From NCBI GenBank assembly GCA_033065855.1, contig JAVXUO010001587.1:446501-510500 (forward strand): a stretch of 64,000 nucleotides of DNA, given 5' to 3'. The stretch is from Escallonia rubra. Lineage: Eukaryota; Streptophyta; Magnoliopsida; Escalloniales; Escalloniaceae. Both the position numbers and the translations under genes were made by a program. The notes below the pieces were generated by a model. The model saw nothing but the letters and a program-made list of their open reading frames with translations, did no database searches and was not told the origin of the DNA. Shown piece by piece: positions 22,686 through 33,286 of this stretch. The stretch's first letter is position 1. Each line of letters opens with the position of its first letter.

Positions 22686-23290
22686 TGGGGGCTTGCGTCG
22701 GCACCCCTAGGGACTATGACCCCCGGGTCACTCCGAGACGGGAGCAGGTCTTCGGAGGGCATCGCGCCTAGTTCACCTGGCAGTTGGGCGTCGGGTCTTC
22801 CCCACCGCTGCCAGGCCTGTGGGACTCCGCAAGGGCTTGGATTGGAGGCTAGATCAAGGGGTTTCTCTGGCCGCAACGACGTTGTGGGAGCCAGTCTTTC
22901 CAGACAGACAGAGCGACGCTGTGAAGAGCAGGCCGGTTGAATATGCGATCCGACAGTCCGTGGAGCACCGGCATCTGTGGACCCCCCGGTGACGTGTCAC
23001 TCCCGGGGAGCGCCACGTGTCGGTTAATGACATCATCATCTCAATCTCTATAAATAGAGGTCTTGAGAATTCATTTAAAGGATAACATTTGGACATTTTC
23101 ACTTTCTCACTCTAGAATTCTAGAGAGAGAAACATACAGCACCCTGACTCTGGACCTAAGCATCGGACTGTGACTGTCATCGTGTATTCATCTCGCGCTA
23201 TCGCCCTCGCAGCACTGCCACCCTCGAGCTCTGTCTGGGAAGCCCTTGGTCTCTGCCCTTGTTCCACCCTTGCTGTGTCTCACATCAACA
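22686..23290 (+). mobile_element. probable 3' LTR of the Tat-like element
   Basis: It follows the tandem arrays and a purine-rich CACTGGGGG stretch. It contains a clear promoter (see 23,047), a CTCTAGAATTCTAGAG palindrome at 23,110-23,125, and a CTGACTCTGGACCTAAGCAT phrase of the kind found at the start of transcripts of many Tat-type LTRs. It plausibly ends at CATCAACA (23,290). The left boundary is approximate because no partner LTR is in the window. Confidence 0.6.
23047..23058 (+). promoter_or_regulatory. LTR TATA box
   Basis: CTATAAATAGAG is a strong plant TATA element, preceded by CACGTG-type (CCACGTGTC, 23,012) and TGACATCATC motifs that are common in inducible plant promoters. The transcription start would be near 23,080. 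Confidence 0.65.
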
Positions 23291-23799
23291 TACTTGGAAG
23301 CTGACTCGGACTGCAGCCTTTGTGGCACCTCCACGTAAGTACGAACCCACTTTCCTTGGCATCAATGAGATACCTAATACTAAGTAAATGGCAAAGCTAG
23401 ATGTATGTTTGAGTGAAATTTTTAAAAATATCATTGGAAAAAGTTTTGTAACCTTGTAGGTATCCATTGTTGAGTTTAGATAACAAAAAGCAGTGGTATG
23501 AAATTAAGTGAAATTGTCAAGAGAAAATACAAAATGTTTGATAAGAGAAAGTAGGAGCAGATGCATTAGAAGAAAATGCTTAACTAATCAACTGCTAATC
23601 ATTTTTGTTTTCCCAAAATTACAAGCAACCGGTCCCAAGCCCGCATAAAAGGAGGAAGGTCTATCAAAAATTTTATGTCGTCTGTTAATATGTTTGCAAC
23701 ACAAAATAAGAATATAAAAAAAAATTGATGTTCGAACTTCATTTAAGGGAGGTTGAACATCATTTAGATGTTCCATTTTACGGGATGTTCATCTCAGTC
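23291..23799. other. non-coding stretch, partly family X-like
   Basis: Mostly unassigned. Near 23,727 the phrase ATTGATGTTCGAACTTCATT resembles the ATGATGTTCGATCTCCATTT phrase of family X (52,976). The stretch may be a diverged family X copy broken by the following LTR. Confidence 0.4.
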
Positions 23800-26700
23800 T
23801 CAAGTAAATAGCAACAAGCAGGGAACTCATTTAGAGTGTTTTTCCTAACCACTTTACAGCCAAGCAACAAGACTTCATCAACGGGGCGGACTAAGGGAAA
23901 ATTTATTCCACCTTATGTCCTCAACAACACAGCTCAACAAGGAATACCATATCAAAAGATCAACCGGTGTTCAGACCTAACAGCAAGAGTTCAACGTGAC
24001 ATCATCAACAGGACAGACTTGGGAGAAATTTTCCGCAAGCCCTCAATAGCGTTCTTACATAAGAGAAATGTCGACTATCAATAAGTGCCGACATTTCACA
24101 ACAACAACGCAACGATCTCTACAACATCATCATCAACGATAGGGTGGACTCGGCAGAAGTTGCCACAAGTCCTCAATGGTGTTCTTAAAGAGAAGAGATA
24201 TCGGCTATTAATAATTGTCGGCATCTCACAACCACCACACAACAACCCCTACACAATATCATCATCAACTTCAGGTATGCTAATCGAATCGAATCATAGC
24301 ATACTAGGACACACATTAACCTCGCTATATTCCATCAACAGGGCGGACTAAGGGAATTTAATTTATCCTAAGTCCTCAACAGCACAATTCAAATATGTGT
24401 ATACCGGTCACAGTGACTACCGGTGTCCAATCATAACAACAAGAATTCAACAACACGTCATCAACATGGCATGGTAATTGAACAATGAATTAGCATATCA
24501 GAACCGCATTGTCCTTACCTGATTGGCTTATAGCCGAAGCAACTCACAATCTCTGATCGTAACGAGCTGCATCACCTAGTCAATTAATACCCTGCTGGTT
24601 AGACGTCATTCAACATATACGCACTCCTTATTCTACCCCTTCCCTTTTAACTACGCACTCCTTATTCTACCCCTTCCCGTTTAACTGCTCGTATCATTTT
24701 ATGATAGCTAGTTAACCCGATCCAATAACTGGATCCTTAACTAGGGCCTTATCGACGCATTAGCGATAACAACCTTCCCCCATTTTAGATGTATTAACAC
24801 CATTCCTCGCTTCCCACTACTTCGGACGCTTAATAACTCATGTTTCCCAAAAATTTAGCGCCAACGTGGTAAATTACCAAAATACCCCCTGATAGCCGTT
24901 ACACCACCAACACCCCAAAACCGCTTTAAACCCACTTTTTAGATGTACTACATCATTTATAGACCAAATAGTCCCTCAGAGAACTTTAAAGGGAAAAATT
25001 ACCAAAACACCCCCAACTTATGTAGAATTACCAAAATACCCCTCTAGCGCCCATCGCCCCAATAAACATCTCGGGACTACTTTAAAATAACTTTTCAGAT
25101 GTCTTATACTCCTTCCCGAACTAGAAGTCATTCGGGTAATTTTATAGGAAAAATTACCAAAATACCCCCCGCTGAGAGGCAAATTACCCAAATGCCCCCG
25201 GGGGTTCACTATCACCCCCAACGCCCCAAATCAGCTTCAAAACAACCTCTCAGGTGTTTTAAAACCCTTCTAGGACTAAAAAGTCCTTCAAAACACTTTA
25301 CCAGGAAAATTACCAAAATGCCCCCTCTCCGAGTGGTAAATTACCAAAATGCCCCTGAGGGTTCCCTGCATCAGAAAAATCTCAAAAGCACTTTAAAATG
25401 CTATTTTAAACCGCTTGAAGTCATTCTTGGGTTAAAAAGTATTTTACAAAATTTTTCGCCCAAAAATTTCGAACCGGTGTCCAGACTGAGCGCTTAAAAG
25501 CCTGTTCGGCCAAAAATAGTTATTGACTTCGGAACAACCTGAAATTTTTGGAAAATGAAACTTCTCAGTATCCTGAGGTCTCCATAAAATTTTCGCGTGG
25601 AACCGCGCTCGTTTGATATTTTAAATTCTATTGTAAACTTTTAAAATTCCCGCATCGGTTAACCCCATTCCTGACCTCAGAAAATTCTGAAATATTTCCA
25701 CGGTGTAGGTCTCCTAACAATAACTAGGGTCTCTTGTTTGCACTTTGGCTAAATCTGACCCTAACTATTTTTAAAAATTCGAATTCTAAACTGCTTACTT
25801 AATTTTTACCTTTAGTGACAAAAACAGTCACTATTCACATCAACACACACACTAGTTCACCTTCACGCACACATACTCATCTTCTTCTTCCAACCGTCAC
25901 ACACCTGGGCACATTTTTCTTTCAATCGCGCATGAATTTCTCATTTGTTTTACATTCTAATCACTTGGTTACATCACAAACTACACATTAACACTCTAAA
26001 CCCACTTAATTTACACAATTACACCTTATGATCCATAGCCATATCCCACCCCAAGCACCCTCATATGTACAAGAACATACACATATATATGTACTCCATA
26101 TCTTTAACCAAAATAACCCAAATGTTTTCACAATTACTAGTTCGAGATGGAGGGATAACCCTGTTAGGGTTTAGGATTATTCTTTCTCCTTCCTCTTCTT
26201 CTCTTTTTCTTCCCCTTTCTTTTTCCTCCATGTTTGCTGTTCTTCACGGTACTGTTCACGCCCGGCTACTGTTCACGCCACTTTTCTCTATTTCCATTTT
26301 CCACCCCAACCAATTTTCTTTTATATTTTTACTTCCTACATCTTATCCTCCTTTATTTTATTGTTTAATAAAACTTAGTCAGCTTAGTTTAACCAAGAAG
26401 TGGCCACGATTCAGCTGACTTCTCTCCAATTGTGACACCTTTTACAACTTTCATAATTTGCACTTTAGTCCCTCAAGTTTCTAAAATTGCATTTTGACCC
26501 CTTGACTTTGAAAATTACAGTTTGACCCCAAAATCACCCTAACCCTCCATGTAGCCCCCTAACACCTCATTATCATAAAAAAGATGATACTTAATACATA
26601 TATGCATGATGTTCATCATATTTTCTAAAATTACATATTTGCCCCTTAACTTTCCAATATTACATTTCAACCCCCACACCCATACTAACCCCTTATTTAA

Positions 26701-26817
26701 CTCCTTAACACTTAATTATCACCAACATAATGTTACTTAGTAAAATAATCTCCCATTAATTAATCAAACTCGTGTTTAAATTAATTTTCGATATTTTCCG
26801 GGGTATCACAACAAGAT
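23800..26817 (-). mobile_element. probable minus-strand solo LTR, ~3 kb
   Basis: Read on the minus strand, the right edge starts TGTGATACCCCGGAAAAT, a typical LTR start of long-LTR plant gypsy elements. The following sequence (GGGGCAAATATG, then GGTCAAAATGCAATTTT) matches the style of such LTRs. No polyprotein sequence lies on either side, so it appears to be a solo LTR or fragment. The right flank at 26,818 resembles family X. The left boundary is not resolved and could lie between about 23,770 and 23,870. The frame at 26,065-26,418 is in the LTR leader and is not a gene. Confidence 0.55.
24850..25460. repeat. ~155-bp tandem repeat within the LTR
   Basis: Paired phrases of the type AATTACCAAAATACCCCC recur near 24,998 and 25,025, 25,152 and 25,182, and 25,308 and 25,338, with one near 24,870. 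The spacing between pairs is about 155 bases, giving three to four diverged units. Confidence 0.8.
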
Positions 26818-27388
26818 TTTGGAATTGTATATGGAACATGTCAAGCTTCTTGTTTTGCACGACTCCCAAACCTTGGTGAAAGAGATCAAATTCAAATTTT
26901 GTACTGGGAAGGATAAAGAAGCAAAGTTCTGGCGCATTGGACACAAAGTGCTTTGGAAACAACTCCCACCTTGTTGTATGAGATGCCCATTGTTTTCTTC
27001 CTACCCTGAACTTCTGGCGCGCCTTATTTTATCCACTTATACAAGACAGTCGAGTTAGCGGCGCATGTCTTTTTGTTCTGCCTAGGTTGCTAGATTTGTC
27101 CTTATTACCTAGAAATAATTCAGTGGAGCTACTTATGCCGGAGAAGTACAACTTGTTATTAACAACTTTCTGTTGAGGGATAAGTAACATAGTCAAATGT
27201 TGTCATTAAGAGACATGTAATATTTAACTATGTACAACTATTTTAAAGCAATTATCTCAAAGTTCCGACAAAAAGATGGTAAATTAATGAACGGCACCAC
27301 TCACATGCACTGCAACGAATAACATCACCACTACCTAATCCACTGACAAGATGCAACAAGTGTTAGATTCTTGACAAGGAGCAAGTGT
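26818..27388. repeat. family X, diverged copy D
   Basis: It shares blocks with the other copies: TTGGTGAAAGAGATCAAATT (26,873; compare 31,242 and 51,797), GCCCATTGTTTTC (26,985; compare 53,431), and TCTTTTTGTTCTGCC followed by TTTGTCCTTATT (27,067; compare 54,281). The copy is more diverged than A, B or C. The short plus-strand frame at 26,819-27,058 is not recognisable as a gene. Confidence 0.6.
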
Positions 27389-28014
27389 TAGGCCATGTTT
27401 GACACTCTTTTTGTTTCCTCTTTTTTTTCAGTTTTGAAAATTGGAAAAGTTTTGAAAATTGGAAAAAAAAAAAATGCGTTTGGTAACAATTTTTTTTTTC
27501 AATTTAAAAAATCACTTTTTAAATTGTAGAATAAAAAAAAAAAAGAGGAAAAAGCTCTTTTTTTCACTTTAATTTTTGTTTTTTAGATCTCTACCACAAC
27601 GCACCCACTGTCGCCCGGCAGCCACCGCTGGCCAAAGGCCACCTCCGGCCACCACCGCCGGCAGCTGTCGGAGGCAGCCACCACCCACCGTCGCCCGACA
27701 GCCACCTCCGGCCGCCGGCAACCACCACAGGGCGGCAGCCAGCTCCGGACACCACCGCCCACCGCCGGCAGCCACCACCGACAGCCACCTCCGGCCACCG
27801 GCAGCCACCTTCGGCCACCACCACCGCCGGCAGCCACTGCCGCGACAACCGCCGGCCACCACCACCGTCGACCACCACTATGCCCCACCACCGCCACTGC
27901 AAACCACCCAAAAAAAATTGTCAAAATAAAAAGGGTTACCAAACACAAAAAATAAAAAAAAAAAGTCAAAAAACTGAAAATAAAAAAAAAAAGAGTTTTG
28001 TCAAACGAAGCCTA
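27389..28014. mobile_element. 626-bp MITE with long inverted ends and GCC-rich centre
   Basis: The left end reads TAGGCCATGTTTGACA and the complement of the right end reads TAGGCTTCGTTTGACA. Further in, both arms carry a CTCTTTTT run, a TTTTTCAGTTTT phrase and GTTTGGTAAC, so the inverted repeats run for roughly 100 diverged bases. The centre (27,590-27,900) is a GCC/CCACC-rich short tandem repeat that opens several overlapping proline- or glycine-rich frames; these are not genes. I could not see a clear target duplication. Superfamily unassigned. Confidence 0.75.
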
Positions 28015-29821
28015 GATTCATTGTGTTATCTTATCTTACTGCTTACATGTGTAATAGTACAAGATGAAATAAACTATGATTGATAAGTGTTATCTATTAT
28101 CTGTTCATAGAAAACTAATAGTAGTCTTGCACTAATTTTCAAGGGATAACATCTGAACATTCTGTAGACATAAATTAGTTGCCAACACACTTTGTTGGTA
28201 ACTGTTAGGGGACTCCTAATAGTGTTATTTAAATGCAACACCAAAAGATTTTGGCTACAATATTATAAGTTGTAGGAAGTGTTTATGATTCTACCATAGG
28301 ATTGTTGCTAAACAATTGTTACGGACTTTTACTATACATCTTTAGCGGTCTTATTAAAACTTTCTGAACACCTAGCGTTAACTAAAGAAATAAAGTACAC
28401 TTAGAATCCATTATTTATTACGATATAACAATTAAAAGGTATTATGACAACCAACATTACAACCAAAAATTTTAAAATATCATAAGTGATAGAGTTGCAC
28501 ACTAATAACTCTCTCACTAGTTTTCTTCAATAAACTAGTCCATATTTAATATGTTGCAACCTCCATATGCATGAATCTGGTCCACATTTAATATGTTCAT
28601 AGACAATTCCGGCGGTGGACCCAATTCTGCTGATGTTTTCTTATTTGAGATCCATTTCCAAAAGCTTCTTTACATGTCCTGCGGACGCAACAACTGCTTT
28701 TGCTTATTTCATCCATGACATCCGTGTACTTATTTATTATCTCTCATTTTTTTATTTTTATTTTGAAATGGAAGCTGGATTCATATTATTCAGATATCAA
28801 AATAAATCCAATAACGAAAGCCTTTTTTGGTGTGATCATGAGTATCACCGAGTTTCTGTTTAGTTATATGTTCAGTTTCACAAAACATAAAATCGCTTCA
28901 AGAAGTCTCAATATCCACTATACAGAATATACACTATTGTTAAATTTTAACTGAGGCCAACTTTTGCACCACATTTAACAATTGTCTTGATCTTTACATG
29001 AGATAAAAGCTGTGTTTGAGCCCACTAAACCGCATGGCTTGCATACAAAAGTTAGCATTTCATGCATAGTCATTGAACAGGCAAAGAGACCGGAAATTGT
29101 TGTTTATTAAATGATTTTCAATCCATACCTTGATTTATTCTACTCCACTTGTAGAATCCAAAAAAAAAAAACTTTTGACTAAGGACCCTTTGCTTTGCCG
29201 AAACAGCTTGATTTATTTCTTTACGGGTTTCAACTCACTGGTGCCACCCATTGTTTTCACCCGTTGTTTTCATCCAATCCGGAACTTCAAGTGTGCTTTA
29301 TTTTACTTTGTTTCAATGAAACTGGACAATCTGGCGAGGGAGAATCTTTCTTAAACAGTATATTGCTGCTGTAATGATTCCAAAAATTTGGCCCAACATT
29401 TTTCGGACATCTTCACATTCTAATGTCTAAAGAAATTCAAACAATCTCATATAAGACTGTCGAATTATCAACACCTAGCAGGTGATAATCAATGTACCAA
29501 CTCCTTCATTCAGGTTCCTTATTGGTATTCAATATTCATGGTGAAGATATGTCGAATGGTTAGTCTTTTTGTTCTAGCTAGAATCGCTGAATTTGTCCTT
29601 ATATTTTCCCATTAAATAACAAAAAGAGAAGAGTGCATTAACGAGAAGCAATCCAGTCGAGCTACACAAAAGATTAGGAAAGGGAGTGACAAGAATTATA
29701 GTGACAATATCCAATATATATAATGACAGTATGCTTTTAACTTTTATTGCACTGAAAGTGACTCCAAAAGTATAATTGCATTATAATATTATTTCAGAGT
29801 TGTAGAGTTTTAAACAATCAT

Positions 29822-30082
29822 TTATACTTGTAGCAAATTACAAATATATACTTGTAGAAACGGAAGCAAGTCTTCAAACGGCAACAATTGCACCAGTGTG
29901 TCACATGAATACCACCTAATCCCTTCAGATAATGCATCAAGAATTGGCCAATTCTGAACAACGAGTACAAGATGTTCACAGCCACATAAAGTTGATGCTT
30001 GAAATAGGGCTTTAACCTTTACGCCCACTTTGTCCAGAAGGGATGCTTGGAAGTTGGAACCAAACCTACCAAAAAAAAGCAA
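29822..30082 (-). pseudogene. possible exon remnant in family X (unrecognised)
   Basis: An open stretch of 86 codons. It is preceded on its strand by a pyrimidine-rich run and a TTGGTAG that could be a 3' splice site. The segment with CGCEHLVLVVQNWPILDALS is conserved in position, though degraded, in copies A (19,560-19,639) and C (54,690-54,800). I do not recognise the family. It may be a decayed exon of a duplicated host gene or simply a chance frame. Confidence 0.25.
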
Positions 30083-30376
30083 TTATTTTTAAATCTACCA
30101 ACCAGAAAGAAGATGTATATCTCTCTGTCTTCATTTTTTCCTAGTGGGTTCCAACACCAAAAGGCTTACGGGCAATGTAAAGCCTTCATGAGACTGTGCC
30201 ACTGTGGGCTTGGGCTCTACCAAACTTTTGACTAAAGATCCTCAGCTCTGCTAAAACAGCTTGATGATAAAAGATTATTATTGTTACTAAAAATCATGGT
30301 AACAATCTGTTTGCGCTGCACACAATCTTTTATCAATAAAATACTTTTAATGACATTTTTCTTTTGCAGCAAAAGA

Positions 30377-30600
30377 TCATAATGCAAACCTTATTGGTAA
30401 CAAAGAATAAAGTTGTGATGGCTGAAAGGAATTTTTTGTTTGGTAATTTAGCTTAGTAGAAAAGGGAACAATTAAGTACGGCATAGATGTTTCTCCAAAC
30501 CATAGCGGAATAGCTCTAGTCTTCTGGATTATCATCATGTCTAGGGAATGAGACTCCACTAGCCGCCCCATTTCTTCCAATTCGCTCAACTTTATCTGCT
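30377..30600 (-). pseudogene. recurring KLSELEEMGRL-type frame in family X
   Basis: The minus strand reads KLSELEEMGRLVESHS, then RAIPLWFGE, for about 45 codons before losing any resemblance. Related stretches occur at 50,860-51,140 (closest; same residues with few changes), 52,523-52,590 and 14,341-14,420 (both frameshifted). Repeated conservation of the same frame in several copies suggests a coding ancestor, but I do not recognise it. Confidence 0.3.
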
Positions 30601-31435
30601 GAGTAGATATCTTTTCACAATTTTCGCATAATAATGAAAGAAAATCATCTAGACTATCAAATTATGTGCAAAGTAGTTGGATGATCCCCAAACTAGTTTA
30701 TTATGATTACCCCCAACCCTCGAAAAATATAAAAAGTAAAATTGTGCTCAATAAGACAAGAATAAAAAGTAATAGTAAATTGTTTGTCATTAAGAATATC
30801 TTTCGTAAAATCGTCTTACACACATTCGAAAAAAATTATATCAGAAAAGATATTTATGTGCCGTACGATATTGCTACCGTAACGATTTTAGTAATGAAAA
30901 ATTATCATTCAAATAGTCTGTCGCTATTGTTGTGTTTAAAATATAACCAATGATATATTTTCATTCAAATAGAGGTATATCTGTTAAAATATACACTCTT
31001 TTAAATTGTAAGCAGTGTTGGCATACGAGAGAATGCAAAATGTAGTCACCCTTGATTTGAATAAAGGTCAAAATGATGTTGGACTTCTTTTTAAGTGTCG
31101 AGATCGGATCCAGCCTGATTGGGGAAATTGGAAACCATGTGCAATCGTTTAGTTGTTTGCAAAATATAATAATTAATGCTAGAACTTAGAAATGGTACAC
31201 CCTCTTGTCAAAATAGGTTGATGTACAACAGTTCAACTGTACTTGGTGAAAGAGGTCAAATTCAACTTTTGATGTGGGAAAGTTGCCGCTCTAATTGTCT
31301 CTGTATAATCTAATAGACGCTCTTTTTTTTTTAATAGATAAGAAAGAAATGGCGTCAGATGAAAACAAAAAATATTTCTATATATAAAAAACGATTAAGA
31401 AGCAAAGTTGATCACCATGAGCACATGGTACAGGA

Positions 31436-31869
31436 ACCAAAAGATGGTCCAAGTAAGACAAAAATACCGCAACCCACTCTCTTTGTCGTCGATACTTGCA
31501 TAAAATATTTTAGATTTAATTACGCGGTTGACCACTATACTATTAGACAAATTCAACTTTGGCCACTGGTTGTGTCAAAGTGACCATTGAAGTCTTCAAT
31601 TGAGCCCAATCAGGTCATTCTATTAATTTTAGACATCTACAGGCCCGTTAATTTCATTAAGTCAGGCGTAAATCTAGCACTTTCAAAATATTTTAGATTT
31701 TTGTTTTATTTTTTTAACTTCTTTTCTTTTTCTTCTCTTATTCTTATTCTCTTCCTCCCTGCAGTGCCGACCTGGCCCACTAGCAGCCAACCACCACAGC
31801 CATGACACCCCACCCAAGCCTCGTCACACACCCCAACACCTCTCGACACTCCATCCAAGCCACTCTAAT
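31436..31869. other. interval between two direct repeats, MITE-like
   Basis: This interval is flanked by direct repeats: 31,290-31,435 and 31,870-32,010 share AAGAAGCAAAGTTGATCACC and neighbouring text. It contains phrases such as TTGACCACTATACTATTAGA and TTTGGCCACTGG, common in plant long-TIR MITEs, and a CCACC-rich part at 31,765-31,860. No paired end was found. Confidence 0.4.
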
Positions 31870-32397
31870 TTTCTCAGTATCATCTAATAGCCGCCCCTTT
31901 TTTTTAATAGATAAGAAAGAATGGCGTCGGATGAAAACAAAATATTTTTCTATATAAAAAAAAGGATCAAGAAGCAAAGTTGATCACCATGAGCACATGG
32001 TACAGGAGCACTATTTTTCGTTGATACTTGCATAAAATATTATATTTAGTCGATTGTTCCAGTTTGCACTGTTTTTGTCACTTAACTAATTGTACTTTTC
32101 AGCCATATATTAAGTGTGAAAAAAGCATATGACTATTAGGGGAATCCTTATAGTGTTATTTAAATATAACATCAAAAGATTTTGGTTACAACATCAGTTC
32201 TAAGAAGAGTTTATGATCCCATCATAGGATTGTCACTAAACAATTGTTACAGATTATTTTTATGCATCTACGGCTGTCTTAACATAACTTTTAGAACACT
32301 GGGCGTTAATTAAAGAAATAAAATACACTTAGCATCCATTATATATCATGATATAAGAATTAAAAGGTAATAGGACAACCAACAATTTTAAAATATC

Positions 32398-32536
32398 TTT
32401 TTTTTTAAATTTCCCAATTGAGAAATATTAGAACTGCATTTCATATATATAACTCGAGGGGGGGAGGAATCGAACTCGGGACCTCGAGGTGACTACTTCG
32501 AAGCCCCTTGCCAACTCCAGCAACCCTTTTGGGTTT
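32398..32536 (-). mobile_element. tRNA-derived SINE
   Basis: On the minus strand the block carries an internal RNA polymerase III promoter: an A-box-like GCTGGAGTTGGC (near 32,509-32,522) and a B box GAGTTCGATTCC (complement of 32,466-32,477). It ends in an A-rich tail (the T-run at 32,398-32,406). Copy B lacks the whole block: AAAATATC is followed at once by ATAAGTGATAGAG at 28,470-28,492, so the filled and empty sites can be compared. The B-box region with CTTCGAAGTAGTCACCTCGA resembles Au-type plant SINEs by recall. Confidence 0.8.
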
Positions 32537-32907
32537 AAGTGACAGAGTTGCACGCTAACTCTCTCACAAGTTTTCTTCAATAAACATAAACAGAGTTGCA
32601 ACCCCCAGATGCATGAATCTAGTCCACATTTAATATGTTCATATGATAGCGTAAGCAATTTTACAATTCCGACGGTGGACCCAATTATGATGATATTTTC
32701 TTTCGACGTAACCATTTCAATTATAGAAGAAATCAAAAAAAGAAGAAGGTAATTTAAACATTTCATATTTGAGACCCATTTCCAAAAGCTTCTGTACATG
32801 TCTTGCGGATGCAACAACTGCTTTTGTTTATTTCATCCATGACACCTATGTAGTTGTTGGTTATCTCTTTTCTTTTCTTTTTTCTTTTTGAAATGGAAGC
32901 TAGATTC

Positions 32908-32912
32908 ATATT
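32908..32912. repeat. left target-site duplication of the Tat composite
   Basis: ATATT precedes the LTR start TGATATGAG. The right-hand counterpart at 50,013-50,017 is ATTTT, one base different. The empty site in copy B reads TTCATATTATTCAG (28,776-28,789). Confidence 0.85.
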
Positions 32913-33285
32913 TGATATGAGTACAAAATATCATTATGACACTTGTCATTTTCTGGGGATGTTAAACCTGCCCCAATACTCATGAATAAATGTAAAATGG
33001 GGACTAACCACCTTCCCACCATTTACACCATTTATTAAGGCAATAACCTTCCTATTCAAGACAATTAACTACTATTAGTGGGAATAATCTCTCATTAATC
33101 TGGTAAAACTCCCTAATTAAATGGGGAAGTAAATAAACCACTAAGGAAGACTCTATAAAAGGAAAATGCAGGAACCAAGAAAGGCAAGTGAGTTCATTTG
33201 AGTTTACATTATAATCTCCTGAAATATCTTATGACTTAGGCATCAGAGATTTCCCGCCGGATATCCTTCCGGCAAATCACCGGTG
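32913..33285 (+). mobile_element. 5' LTR of the Tat element (3' end missing)
   Basis: It starts TGATATGAG. Its latter half (33,080-33,285) matches 49,750-49,957 of the 3' LTR closely, with few substitutions. A TATA-like CTATAAAAGGA lies at 33,152-33,162. The copy stops after CACCGGTGT, whereas the 3' LTR continues for about 55 bases to CCGCAACA, so the deletion that removed gag and most of pol began inside this LTR. Confidence 0.88.
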
Positions 33286-33286
33286 T

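Larger units (their letters stand above)
28140..31435. repeat. family X low-copy repeat, copy B
   Basis: The sequence matches blocks in the other copies. 28,206-28,860 matches 32,140-32,912 then 50,018-50,090. 29,033-29,160 matches 50,650-50,790. 29,220-30,240 matches 53,400-54,837 and then 56,030-56,240. 30,250-31,435 matches 50,810-51,965. It is uninterrupted at the sites where copy C carries the Tat element, the SINE and the 54.8-kb MITE, so it supplies empty sites for all three. Possible coding remnants inside it are listed separately. Confidence 0.85.
31870..32912. repeat. family X, start of copy C (left of the Tat insertion)
   Basis: It duplicates 31,290-31,530 and then 28,200-28,782 in order, and continues beyond the Tat composite at 50,018. 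One extra block relative to copy B, at 32,398-32,536, is the SINE. The minus-strand frame at 32,428-32,817 spans the SINE and is not a gene. Confidence 0.85.

Noticed and set aside
26434..26817. Small TG...CA unit (TGTGACACC to GGTATCACA) as a separate 384-bp element
   Set aside because: The text on both sides reads as one continuous minus-strand LTR, and no flanking duplication is present.
27569..27969. Glycine/proline-rich proteins on both strands
   Set aside because: Overlapping frames on both strands over a GCC-rich minisatellite inside a MITE are explained by composition.
32466..32525. tRNA gene suggested by B-box and A-box sequence
   Set aside because: No cloverleaf can be drawn, and the boxes lie in an inserted block with an A-rich tail, which fits a SINE.
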